This document shows positions 41,721 through 52,375 of a DNA stretch of 64,000 bases, in pieces; the stretch's first letter is position 1, and each line of letters begins with the position of its first letter. Location: NCBI RefSeq assembly GCF_901709675.1, contig NC_051102.1:8937412-9001411 (forward strand), given 5' to 3'. Position numbers and translations under genes: made by a program. The DNA is from Syngnathus acus. Lineage: Eukaryota > Chordata > Actinopteri > Syngnathiformes > Syngnathidae. The notes below the pieces were generated by a model. It had not been told where the DNA came from. It was given only the letters and a program-made list of their open reading frames with translations, and made no database searches.

Positions 41721-43540
41721 CACTTTTCCAGAAATTGGGTTGACTAAAATGTGTGTGGTTTTTTTTTTTCCATTTCTTTTGTAGAGTGGAACCTTGCACA
41801 GTCGGTTACCCCATTTGCAAATGACCTGGCGCATTAGTTTTAAATACCAACTGTTCCATATTAAAATGAATGTCAGTCACTTCGCATTCGCACGAGGAGA
41901 CACAAAATGTTCTTTGATAAAAGTGCGGCCTCGCATGTTTCCAGCACAATCAAAACAATGCTGATCACTGCATGCCGGGTTTCTATTCCAACCATCCCAT
42001 TCATCAAAGCATTGTTTGCACGCTTGTCTGAGGTTTTGGGCACACCTGCGAGGCCTCCGAGTGCTTCTTCTCTAAACCGCTATGCTGTGAACGGAGAGAT
42101 AAGGCTGATTGAAATATGCTCAGCTTTGGAAAGCTGGCGGGGAATTTCATGCGGTGGAATTACATTCAAGTAGCGTGACGTGACGCGCATAAAGAGAGCA
42201 ATAGTGGTTTGCATTGCCGGGCTCCAATTGTTGCAAAGCACACTGGCTCCACTCTGAGGTTTCCCACGGAAATTGCAGTTATTTTTGGTCCGGATGTAAA
42301 AAAAAAAAAAAAACGTTTGTAGTTATACAGTACAGCACATGTATTATCATCTCCAAATGGTTTGATGATATTTACCATTTTTATTCTGGCAATTTTCCAC
42401 ATGCAATGAAACTGTGCCCCGTGTCAAAACGTGACATGACTTTATTAGACTCCCATTATCATTTTTATCTGAGGCTATTTGAGCTGCATCAAAGTATTGC
42501 TGACCTCGCAAGTTTGCACTCCGCACTCAGTGTGCACTTCGTAAGAGCGCAATGAAGCCTATTTATCGACACCCAGATGCGTTGCCTAACAACCACATTA
42601 CACTCACATTCACACTTTCGCATGTTGATTATATTTGCCTCGTAAATGTTTGACATACACACACCGAGACTGACTATCATCTTCGATTTACAAATAAAGA
42701 CTGATTAGCATGTGTATATTATTGAGTGAGAGCATTCTGGGGGAAGGTGTCATCGTTTAGCTATTCTTGTGTAATCATACGGCCATAATTAGGGATGGAG
42801 AACACTCAAAAGATATTGATTGAGGTGCATTATTTCTTTTGACATTAAATGGAGCCACATTGTTACATGGCTTCACGACACAATCGACAGCGGCTACTGT
42901 TACAAAACTACCACTGCGCCACCTCATCGTCATTTGACTGGACTAAAACCACGACGGTAAGTCATTGAGACGACAGCCATGAAGTTGCTGCGTCATGATT
43001 TGAAGTGAAGCAAGCTTGGAAGTTTTGGCTCTCTGGAATTGGAGTTCCGTGTTTGAAGCGCCTATTGAGGCCTCAGTGTCAAACTGTCATCGTTGGTATT
43101 CTGTCTCACTTCTGTTTTTAATTTTGTTTGTCGCAATACATTTTTCCCTGCGATACGTTTTTCTTGCTTTACTGCTTCCTCATTAGTCACTCGTATTGTT
43201 GCTTATTCGTCTGGTTATTCACGATCTATTTTAAAGTGACAGTTTGGCTCGCTTTCGTTGTTTCTTACCGTTTGTTACTTGTATTTTGTCTTGGTTCTAC
43301 GCCAGGCGTCGTTACTAGCTGGATTCCAGAGTACACCACACACTGTAAGAGCAAAAAAATAAATGTCATCAGAAAAGGTTCATCTTTTGTCTAATGTATT
43401 AATTTAATCTAATTAATATGACACCTTTAAAAACACATTTTGCCACTTGCTGTGACTGAAAATGACCTGGCACGTGCTGGCGTCTCAAGTAACAACCAAT
43501 CAAGGCTCAGCTTGCAAATGTCACATGACTAAACTTTTTT

Positions 43541-43645
43541 ATTGCTGAAAATGTCTCATCATCATCATCATCGTTTTAAAGTCCGCTTTCCAGGCGCCGC
43601 TGGGTTGGACTGGGTTCTCGATATGGCCGATTGCTGAAAATGTCT
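43541..43645 (-). mobile_element. Short (73-bp) SINE-like insertion with perfect 16-bp target duplication
   Basis: ATTGCTGAAAATGTCT occurs at 43541-43556 and again at 43630-43645. The 73 bases between them (43557-43629) begin with CATC-type units on the + strand. The minus strand therefore reads CGGCCATATCGAGAACCCAG, then CCAACCCAGCGGCGCC, then an ATG-repeat tail. The flanking duplication and terminal short-repeat tail are the marks of LINE-assisted retroposition. The body has no obvious tRNA promoter boxes, so it may be a 5'-truncated copy of a longer family. Confidence 0.85.
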
Positions 43646-46600
43646 AAACAATGAAAGAACTCCAATAAAATTGTCTTTCACAGAATAAAAACAAAAATGT
43701 GTCTTTTGCTATTTAAGATACGGTTTTGTGATCAAGCGTCAGACGAGACACTCAAAAAGACAAGAAAAGTTTGTCGTGATCAAAATGTGAATTTTTCTTC
43801 CATAAACATTTCCTAATGCTGATTCCCGCCGACATCATCTTTTGCTTTCGCCGGGGGATGCGAGGCCGACGCTCGGCAGCATCTGCAGCGTGCTCCTGCG
43901 GGTTGCGGCCTGACAGCTCGTCTCCGCCGGGGCTCGGTAATGAGGGAGGCTGTGTTCGTTCTGTCAGGCGCTGTTGTTTTTTGGAGCCGCTTTCCTTTTA
44001 GCTCGCTTTGACGGCAATAGCAGCCAGCGAAAGCAACAACATTCATTTGTGCAGTTGTCGAGCTGCCTTTTAGAGGGAACTATTGTGTATTTAGAAGTTC
44101 CAGTCTGTGTTTCAACATCGCATTACGCAGGCAATAATGTTGCAGTGTTGACTCGGGTAAAAAAAATAAATAAAAAATGTCAACGTTTACAAAAGAAGTC
44201 ACTACTCACTCACTAATTTGCTTCATGCTTAGGCATCCTGCACGTCATCCACAGCACATCTCGCCCATTATGTTGCCTATTCTGTGATGCAATCAGAGAC
44301 AGAAAATAGCTCAGCTTTCATCACTTTACTGCTTTGGGAAAATCCATCCATCAAGCTCCCAAACAGCTTTTTGTATTTACTGGTGCGAATTTAAGTTCTT
44401 TATGTATGCTAAAAAAATATATTTTTACAACTTTAACTTCTTCCCAACAGAGAAATTGTGATGCTCAATGCTGACATGAAACAAGGCAATTTTCACGGCG
44501 CAGAAAACGTTTGGGAGGTCAAGTTGCTTTTGTCCAGTGAGCAAAAATCGTCTCGAGGTCTCGACAACTCTGACACGCAAGGAGAGACTCAAGAGTGAAC
44601 CAAAGTTTTCAAGCCATTTCAAGTCCAGGACAAAATTATTTTGCTGTTTAAAATTTCCTTTTATTGAGATTTTTTAAATACAAGGGAGCAAAGAAAATGC
44701 TTAACAGGTTTCATTCTGTTATTCTTGTAAACTGATTTTTTTTAGATACATCTCGCATCATGACTGAAACCAGATTTCAGCAAATATCACCATTTCTTAC
44801 AAATGATCCCTTTTAGTTCTTCATGCATCAAAGGCCTTTTTGTCATCCAAATGGGGGGCACGCTGACTTTGGCTCAGTGTCAGAGCCTTTAACTTATGTA
44901 AGAGATGGAAAAGGCTTGGCGTGGTGCGCCGCCAACAAGGACAGGAGCTAACCAAGCATGCCGTTATGACCGTTAGCAAAAAACCATTAGCGTGCAGCCG
45001 CCTTGGTTAATTCCCTTGGGCTGTGCGAGTTATTTTACATTGTTAATAGCATGAATTGTTTAGCGAGGCGATGGAATTGATTGTTCGGCATGTGTCCTAT
45101 TAATCTCCAATAATTGTATGATGTCTAATGAGGGACAGCACCACCTCCCTTCCATGTAGCTACTGCAATTAAGCTAACGCCCTAGGTCGTTTCAAGCATT
45201 TATGCTAACAGCAAGAGATTGTTGGTAACGCGCTAATCTCAACAGCACAACTTTGGAGGTTCGTCTTCAAACACTGAACACCGTCCTCTGGTTCTCTCAA
45301 TTCAACACACTGTATCAACAAACATGAAGCGACTTAACAGCACTTGAAACACATGCAAATTGTGGCAAAATATTAATAATTAGTAGAGAGGGGCCTCCCC
45401 CGATGTGCGTAATGCCTCGCAGCTTTCACAGCAAAACTGCCTTCATTATGATTTATGTGGTTTGTTAATGTTTACGTGCGTGATTTACATATCAATGTAA
45501 CATAAAATAAAGGCATGTGCCTGCTAGCTATATTAGTCTTTGCTCGTGCCACAGCGTGTTAATTGCTCATATGGAACAAGTTGTACAAGAATTAGGTCAA
45601 ATGGAATGAGGTAAATAAAATGATTGTTTTATTGTCTACTGTAGCGACATTCTCACGTTGCCTTCAAAGCAAAATTAAGATTGGTCATTGAATGAGTTTG
45701 TCCATGGTGGGATGCACGTTGCTAAGTGCAGTGAGAAAAGTACTCAATAGAAAAGTGTGACTTTGAATTAGTTTTAAACTGTTTATTATTTTGAAAAAGA
45801 AAAATGCCTTCCTCCACCTGCAGTTGACTGGATAAATGTCCCCAGCCACTAGTTAGTTCACCTTTAAGATGTTGGTACAAACACACATTCATCTTCATAC
45901 AACTAATAGTTTTCAGTGAACCTAAAATGCACAGTTTTGTAATGAAACTGGCCGGCAGACCCACACTTACCACATCATTCTTAAAAATGACTTTTTTTTT
46001 TTCACAAGTTGTGCATATTAATAATTTAATCTTCACTATGCAGACATCCTAGCCTTATGAATGAGAATCTTAAAATGAATGTGCATTGTCAAGCTGCCCT
46101 TGTCTTCGTGTTACCTCGGAATTTTGAGGATCTTGAGTTGTCTGACCCCAACACGAGGATTCAACCACATAGCTGTCAATAAAAACAGACAAAAAGTGTT
46201 TAAACATCATGTTCCATCAAATCATTCGACGCCTACAGCATAAAACAAGGTCGAGTAGACGAAACAATGTACTCATTTTCCTCCATTTTAAGTATTTGAA
46301 GAAAGACGCCATTTTGAAGCTATTATAGATTATACCAAGCAATTGAGCGACGTTAAAAATGAAACTTTTTTTTCCGTTCGAAACGTATTAAAGACGGCTT
46401 AGGCAATCCAAAACGTTTGCTTGGCGTCAAAGGGCAGCGAGTGTTTAATGAGCTCACCTATCTACGAAATCAGAGTGTTTAGGACACTTTTTTATCCACG
46501 AATCGTCGGTCGTGGTCGCCGACACAAAGATGATTTCATATGCTAACGTAACCACACATACGGCCTTTAGTACATCAGGCTAGCGAGTTACAATAGTTAA

Positions 46601-47107
46601 ATTCACTTTAAAACTTTGTAATAACTTAACTTTGGGTCATCAAAAAAAAACTTTAGCGGGTTAAACACATTTAAAATATAGAGAGAGCATCGACACACCT
46701 GCATGTAAAGGGAGAGTGCTGTGAGTATGACTACTTGAGTGACACTCGGGAATTTTATCAACGGTAAAACACCACATAAATACCTACGCATGATACGCTT
46801 GAAACACGGCACCATGTGTCGTTTAGTGATCTCCTTTAAAGCCCAGGCTGATGCTTACTGACCTGACCCACCTTTAACAGCCCATTCGTTTCTAATTTCA
46901 ATAAGAGTCTTGGAATACCAACTCTCATACAGCACGAGAACGCACCAGAAATTGTAGTTCAGATGATTCATTTTACCAAGAAAAATTATTCAAATGTAGT
47001 CTACGAAATGATATAGGGAAATAATCGTGCTTCCCAAAATGAAAAAAAAAAATGCTTTCTTTCATTCCTGTGATTTTCAAACCTTTTATACCAAATACCC
47101 CCCCCCC

Positions 47108-47138
<31 letters not shown>

Positions 47139-47480
47139 ACACACAAATTTCATCATGACCAACATGTGTTAAAAAGCTGACTCCCTGCTCCTCCCTGACT
47201 CCTCCCAACTTGCTCAGGCATTAGAATTTGTGAGAGGTGATGCCAGACGTGCAATCCCAAGGCACAAGAAACGGAGCACGTTCGAATGACAGAGTGGCCA
47301 TCAGCTCTGCACAACCTGCTACTGCTGCGTAAGTACAATACGACTTGTCATTATTGTCGTCGACAAAAATATTGAGCTCCTAAAGGTAGTGGGAGCAAAC
47401 ACCAATTAGGACAAAATACATCCACGCATTTGTGTGCAGATGATTGTAAATCTTTAGCGCATTCTGTTTGTCACAGGACA
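43646..47480. other. Region upstream of aqp4
   Basis: No coding exon is certain. 43800-44040 is a GC- and CpG-rich block in AT-rich surroundings, and 44990-45200 is complex sequence with many TAAT-type cores. Either could be regulatory for aqp4. Human AQP4 has an extra upstream exon giving the longer M1 form. I could not identify its equivalent here. Confidence 0.5.
47098..47145. repeat. Poly-C / (CA)n compound microsatellite
   Basis: A run of about 27 C passes into about 11 CA units, 335 bases upstream of the aqp4 start codon. Confidence 0.95.
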
Positions 47481-47888
47481 ATGTCGGGAGTGGAACAATT
47501 AAAGACCAAGGAATTTTGGAGGGCCGTAGGTGGCGAATTTGTAGCCATGCTCATGTTTGTGTTCCTCGGCGTTGCCTGCACCATCGATTGGGCGTCAGCT
47601 CCAGCAAAGAGCAATAGTACAGCGAGCTGTCCGACCCAGTCGGACCGCACGGTCCTCATTTCGCTGTGCTTCGGCTTGTCCATTGCCATGCTGGTTCGGT
47701 GGTTTGGCCCCATCAGCGGCGGACACATCAACCCGGCCGTCACGTTGGCGATGGTCGTGACCAGGAAAGTGACCATCATCAAGGGGGTGTTCTACCTGCT
47801 GGCCCAGTTAGTCGGTGCAGTCGCAGGTGGCGGGATCGTGCGCCTCTTCTCGCCCTCCTACTTCCGGGAGAACCTGGGCGTCACCGGG
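47481..47888 (+). CDS. aqp4: aqp4 coding exon 1 (residues 1-136)
   Basis: The exon encodes helices 1-3 and half-helix B. It opens [30 protein letters not shown] at 47467-47476 forms a plausible acceptor just before the ATG, implying an upstream non-coding or alternative exon. The frame also stays open upstream to an ATG at 47430 (MCADDCKSLAHSVCHRT), which contains cysteines as the human M1 leader does; reading through there is possible but less likely. The donor is GGG|GTGAGG. Confidence 0.9.
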
Positions 47889-48672
47889 GTGAGGACTCTG
47901 GATGTCATCTTCTTCATTTGTCTTGTCCTTTAAATTCAAAGCAAAATCTTTGCGCTTGCTCAGTTGGGTAAAGATGTCTCGGGACCAATCGGCCTACTGG
48001 TGGAGCTTGTCTTAACGTTCCAGCTGGTCTTCACCATATTTGCCTCATGCGACCCCAAACAAACCGACCTGGGCGGATCCCCTGCCGTGGCCATCGGCAC
48101 GTCCGTAACGATTGGTCACTTAGTTGGGGTGAGTATTCACCATCCAAACATTGCTTGCACCATATGATTTGCCCTCTGCGTTCGCCATTATTGTGCTGGG
48201 TAATATCGGCTTTTCCGCCTTGCAGATTCCTTTCACAGGAGCCAGCATGAACCCCGCTCGTTCCTTCGGCCCATCGGTGATCGCGATTAATTTTAAGGAT
48301 CATTGGGTGAGCGTGCTTTATGACATCCCAACATTTCCTTCAACTTCAGATTTTAAAAACCATACCATTAAACATAACGGTGTGATTTATTTTGTGATGT
48401 ATGGTGTCTTGAGATGTTCCAAAATTATTATTTTTTGTCTCCTGCTCTAGGTTTACTGGGCGGGACCCTTCCTGGGCGCCATCATCGCCGCACCCCTGTA
48501 CGAGCTCATCTTCTACCCATCTTCCGGCAAACCGAGTCCAGGGCGGGTGATTCCCAAGGAGCAAATGGGGGCCTTCAAGGATGGGATGGGCTCCATGCAG
48601 CCGGTCAAGAGGAAGAGGAGAACGGAGCGAAAAGACCCGCCGCCAACGAGAGAAGTGCTGTCCACTGTATGA
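47481..48672 (+). CDS. aqp4: Aquaporin-4 water channel, complete coding region (4 exons, 291 aa)
   Basis: Exons are 47481-47888, 47964-48128, 48226-48306 and 48451-48672, all with GT-AG introns (75, 97 and 144 bases). Exon 2 (55 aa) and exon 3 (27 aa) have the same lengths as in human AQP4. The product is a six-helix plasma-membrane channel that passes water along osmotic gradients; in vertebrates it is the main glial aquaporin. Both NPA boxes are present (HINPAVT, N84; MNPARS, N200). The narrow-filter residues F64, H188, A197 and R203 are those of a water-selective channel. C165 in loop D matches the human cysteine 178. The tail ends LSTV, a PDZ-binding end like the mammalian SSV that binds syntrophin. 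The ATG used is next to a splice acceptor and corresponds to the human M23 start. Oddities are R73 and P77 where Q and H are nearly invariant, a longer loop A with an N45 sequon, and a C-tail about 19 residues shorter than human. Confidence 0.93.
47964..48128 (+). CDS. aqp4: aqp4 coding exon 2 (residues 137-191)
   Basis: The exon encodes loop C, helix 4, loop D and helix 5. It contains [20 protein letters not shown], nearly identical to other AQP4 proteins, and filter residue H188 in IGHLVG. The loop D site is CDPKQTD: the serine that is phosphorylated in mammals (S180) is a proline here. The acceptor is TTGCTCAG and the donor GGG|GTGAGT, phase 0 at both ends. Confidence 0.93.
48226..48306 (+). 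CDS. aqp4: aqp4 coding exon 3 (residues 192-218)
   Basis: The exon encodes half-helix E with the second NPA box in [12 protein letters not shown] and the filter arginine R203. It is 27 codons, phase 0 at both ends, with acceptor CCTTGCAG and donor TGG|GTGAGC. Confidence 0.93.
48451..48672 (+). CDS. aqp4: aqp4 coding exon 4 (residues 219-291)
   Basis: The exon encodes helix 6 ([20 protein letters not shown]) and the cytoplasmic tail. The tail has a strongly basic patch, [10 protein letters not shown], before [11 protein letters not shown] and a TGA stop at 48670-48672. It lacks the longer acidic middle segment of mammalian AQP4. The acceptor is TGCTCTAG. Confidence 0.92.
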   Translation, partial: VYWAGPFLGAIIAAPLYELIFYPSSGKPSPGRVIPKEQMGAFKDGMGSMQPVKRKRRTERKDPPPTREVLSTV

Positions 48673-49674
48673 CAATCCAATGCACCGGAGAGCAAACTTT
48701 AGGACAGAATTTGGTTTTGGACAGTTTTTGGCTTTCAGCTCGAGCCACCCCCGCCACCCCCTTTCTCCTTATACCTCCCATGCCTTCAGATAATTCCTCC
48801 TTGAATGCGTTTTCAGGGTTTGTGCACTGAACAATTTCGATGACATGTAGCTTTGCTAGCAGCAGAGAGACAGTTTGCAAACCCTGAAAATTCTCTCCAA
48901 AAGCGCTGAAAAACAAAAAATGTATATGACAATAGGCTGAGAAACCTTGAGTTATTAATTCTTGCAGTACAGAACGTCCCTCAAATGAACGAGATCGTGT
49001 AATTTTGCTAATCCAATCAATGACGCCATTGACCGATGTGCAAATTACGACATACCGATGACTGGCTTTGCAAAAAGTGCCGTTTCTTTTTGCATAAAAT
49101 GCAAACTCTATGCCGATCTTATCCATCAGATCAGTGTAAAGTCTAATTTTCAGTGCATAGGTTTATGCTATCATGGGAAATGGACTGTTTGTAAAAAAAT
49201 GGTTTTACTTTTTGGAATTTACATTAAGATAATTGTACACTCTTAAGAGAATATATAAATTTCTTGCCCTGGTTACATCATCTAAGATGGATGAATCCGT
49301 TTAGCTTTTTATTTGGATTTAACTGTATCATTGTCAACTGATCTGGAAATTGGTGCTGTGAATTTTATGTAAGATGTGATCAAGTTAAACCAAATGTATA
49401 AATATATGACACACTGCTCATACAATCAAAGACAAGCAGATAAATAATCTTTTTGCGTTATCGCTCCACCTTAGATGATTTATGGCCGAGTTCCAATGTA
49501 TCATTTGTTGCTCATTTCCACTCCGACTTTATGACGTCACATGACCAGGACTATACTGCTAACCCCACAATACAAATTGATGAGCTCATCCATTCCCTGC
49601 ACGCAGTCTAAATGTGACAACAGCATCACTTAGCGGTCTCCTGTGTCAAATAAAAACTGAGCTCAAGTGTTTCT
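48673..49674 (+). other. aqp4: aqp4 3' untranslated region (end inferred)
   Basis: The region is AT-rich without coding potential. The first canonical AATAAA after the stop is at 49649-49654, which would give a UTR of about 1 kb. Confidence 0.5.
49649..49654 (+). promoter_or_regulatory. aqp4: Candidate polyadenylation signal of aqp4
   Basis: AATAAA sits in TCAAATAAAAACTGAGC, followed by GTGTTTCTCC within 30 bases, which suits a downstream element. Confidence 0.5.
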
Positions 49675-49688
49675 CCAGCAGAGGGCAG
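49675..49688 (+). promoter_or_regulatory. CTCF-like motif
   Basis: CCAGCAGAGGGCAG fits the CTCF core CCASYAGRKGGCRS at every position, in the same orientation as the motif at 7656. It lies just past the presumed 3' end of aqp4, so it could insulate aqp4 from kctd1. Occupancy is unknown. Confidence 0.5.
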
Positions 49689-49984
49689 CCAAGAGCTGTG
49701 CAATTTCCATTGTTTCCTGAGACCGAAGTACTAAACCCTGGTGCAGCAATACAAAAAATTCAAATCACCTACAATTTTTTTTGTCATTTGCAGTGCACCT
49801 TTGTTACACTGCAAGAATTCCTATGAGGCTAACACCGGCTAATCTTGTAATAATCTTTCTTGTGCTCATAGGCTCTATGATGACATAAGCAGACCGGATT
49901 AAACCAGCTTCACTTCTTAAAAACAATTGTATAGAACTATACAAAAATCATACTGTATATGCATACAGCTTTTGAGCATGAGCA

Positions 49985-50290
49985 TTTTTTTGTGTAGGTC
50001 ATGTCACAGCATTTCAATCAGATTCAAGGCCATACTTTGACCAGGTCGTTTCAGAACCTTCATTTTGATTTGTAAAGATCTTCAGAAGTTGAATTCCGGG
50101 TGTCTTTTGGATCGTTGAACATAGCTGCTGCGGAACACAAGTGCGCTTCATCTTGAGGTCATGAATTGATGGCCAGACATTGTCCTTCGGGATATGGCCC
50201 ATCAATCCCAACAAGTCATCCAGGCCCCGAAGGAGCAAAGCAGGCCCGGACTATCAACGTTACTACCACCACCAAGTGTGACTGTCGGTA
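49985..50290 (-). pseudogene. Tc1/mariner transposase relic
   Basis: The minus strand keeps the order of the C-terminal catalytic half of Tc1-type transposases. A degenerate HxGGGS start is followed by sequence resembling CFAxSGPGxL, then KDNVWPSIHDLKMKRTCVPQ (compare ENVRPSVRDLKLKRxWVxQ in the family). Next comes a broken QxDPKxTS stretch and then TTWSKYGLESD in place of the WPSQSPDLNPIE motif. Stops and frame changes interrupt it and no terminal inverted repeats are seen. It is an inactive remnant; the ends are approximate. Confidence 0.75.
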
Positions 50291-51454
50291 TTGTGTTTAT
50301 TTTTCTGAAAGAAATCAGAAAAATCCCGGAAATATGGTCAATTTACTCAAGGCGGCTTTGGCCGGGGGCATTTCCCCAACTACAATATTCATCAAATTGA
50401 AGCGAACAAAACAGTTTTTCTAACGCTCCCATCAAGTACAGACTGACTTCTTGAAACTTGACAATTCATTTGCATTTGCAATTTCAATCCCCAGCGTGCT
50501 GCAGAAGGGGCAAAAGATAAAACCCACACCTTAAAGATCATTAGCAATTAATATTTGTGGATTCGTGGAGGAAAAACTGCGTTAAACACTCGTTCAATAA
50601 TTCATACTATAAACAAGAAAGTCTCCCACTTCCTTAATAATTTAGACGTAAGCTAATGTTGATTTATTCAGGAAGGTTTGTGCCACAAGCGCCGCCCGGA
50701 GTGCCCACATTTGAATTAAAGTAGGACAGTAGCAGGCGAGTCTGTAATAACATTTGTATAATTTTATGATTGCTCGCGGCCCAGTTCATTTCCTCCTCCA
50801 GTAGCTGCGTGAAATTGTTTGATTCCGCAAAGTGCCTTGAGTGAGATGCTTGCAGGGAGGGGCAGGAACAGGATGGCGGGCTGACGCCGGGTTCTGATGC
50901 TGTCACACACGCGCGCAGATAAGTACCATTGCCGTCACCGGGCTTTGTCACACGGGCACGCTTAATAATTCACGCCGTCTTGAGAATATGATTGATTTTT
51001 GCTCTCACTCATGATGAATATTTGGAGGGAATGCATGGGAGAGGGTGTGGGAGTGTTCATTAATGACAGCATCACATTGGATACGTTGGAGCGTTTGTCA
51101 AGATGGTCCTGCAGTGAAAAGCCCGATAATGGCATTCACAATATCGCCATTATCCATCAAAAGATGTCTATTTTGAAATTTAAGTCATTTGATCATTTTA
51201 GAGATATTCCAGATCATGATTGTTGTTTATTGTTAGATATAGATTTTTGACTTATAATTTGGGTTGGAAATGAGCATTTTGCACTTTTTCCAAGTCCTCA
51301 TTAGTTAGATCAAATAAAAAAAGTTTCAAATAGACAATTTTGTCATTGATATTCAAATGATTCAATATACAAATATGAATAAATTCGATTTGTTAATTTT
51401 TTTCCTTTAATTTGATATGAAAAATATTTTGTCTCATAGTATGGATAGAAGATG

Positions 51455-51545
51455 TCAAACTCAAGGTTCGGGGGCCAAATACAGCCCGACATTATTTTAC
51501 GTGGCCCGCAGAGACAATTTGTGCGTCAACTTCATCTAAAATTAC
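51455..51545. mobile_element. hAT-like MITE end fragment
   Basis: ATGTCAAACTCAAGGTTCGG then GGGCCAAATACAGCCC and ACGTGGCCCGCAGAG resembles the right terminus of the MITE at 21121-22103 (GGGTGTCAAACTCAAGGCCC). Only one end is recognisable. Confidence 0.5.
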
Positions 51546-52326
51546 ATATTGTCTTCACTTTAAAAAAAAGAAAGATATTTCTGGCAATTTTTTATTCCCA
51601 TTCTAAAATATTTCAACAGTTTTAACTAGTTTCTGATTTCAAAACAGTTTGTTGTGTAGCCTATCCACAGATAAGGCGTTGACATGGCCCTCTGAAGGAA
51701 ACTATGACTACAATGAAGCCGGCGACAAAAATGACTTTGACACTCCTGGGATGGACAAATAGACAGAGCGATGGATAGTGAGATGGACTCCAGACTGCGT
51801 TGTTGATTGCAACTGCAAGAATCCTTTGTGTTAGCAGGCACCTGCACCTCTGTTGTTTTTGACACAAGAAGCGAGGTTGCCAAGTGCTGATTGGTTTCCT
51901 CGGGGCTTCCGACTCGCCACCCCGCTCGTTCCTCTCGCAATTCCTTTATGCAGAGCAGCGCAAAGTGCACTTTGATGAAACACATTTGTTTGACTTAACT
52001 CTTGGCTGGCCGCGGCACGGCGCCCGCGTCTCGGAGGCCTTCTCGCCGCCCCGACAGCTAATGAGAGGATGTATGTACAAGTGCGCCGCTTGACCGCGGG
52101 ACTTGTGTTCCATTTGGGTTTTCGGTCTGCGTCGGCGTTATTAGGGAAATCTTTATTATTGTTGTAGCCCTCAAGTGGGGCGCGTGTAACAGGATTACAT
52201 TTTATTGGAGCCTCCCAGCAAGCTCCCCCCCCCTCGCCCCCCCTTCCGTCTCCTCTCTTCCCCTCACTGTCACGTCCACTGTCGGGGTTGAAAGGGCGCG
52301 CCGCTTGTTCCGGGAAACTCATCAAC

Positions 52327-52375
52327 TTCCATCCATTTATTTTCTAGAGTACTTATCCTCACAGGTTGACTACAG
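52327..52375 (-). mobile_element. Degenerate SINE tail fragment
   Basis: TCCATCCATTTATTTTCTAG followed by AGTACTTATCCTCAC is like the reverse-complemented tail of teleost SINEs (CATCCATTTTCT then a GTACCGCT-like stretch). Short and diverged. Confidence 0.45.

Larger units (their letters stand above)
36019..43540. other. Intergenic DNA
   Basis: No gene is recognised. The 136-codon frame at 39487-39897 shows no family motif and no consistent splice context. AT-rich runs lie at 39160-39340. Small repeats and transposon scraps are listed separately. Confidence 0.55.

Noticed and set aside
47430-47480. Upstream ATG extending Aqp4 by 17 residues
   Set aside because: A splice acceptor lies between it and the main ATG. 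The extension (MCADDCKSLAHSVCHRT) shares only cysteines with the mammalian M1 leader, so it is noted but not used as the start.
50014-50238. 74-codon minus-strand frame as a gene
   Set aside because: It is the decayed C-terminal half of a Tc1-type transposase with broken motifs.
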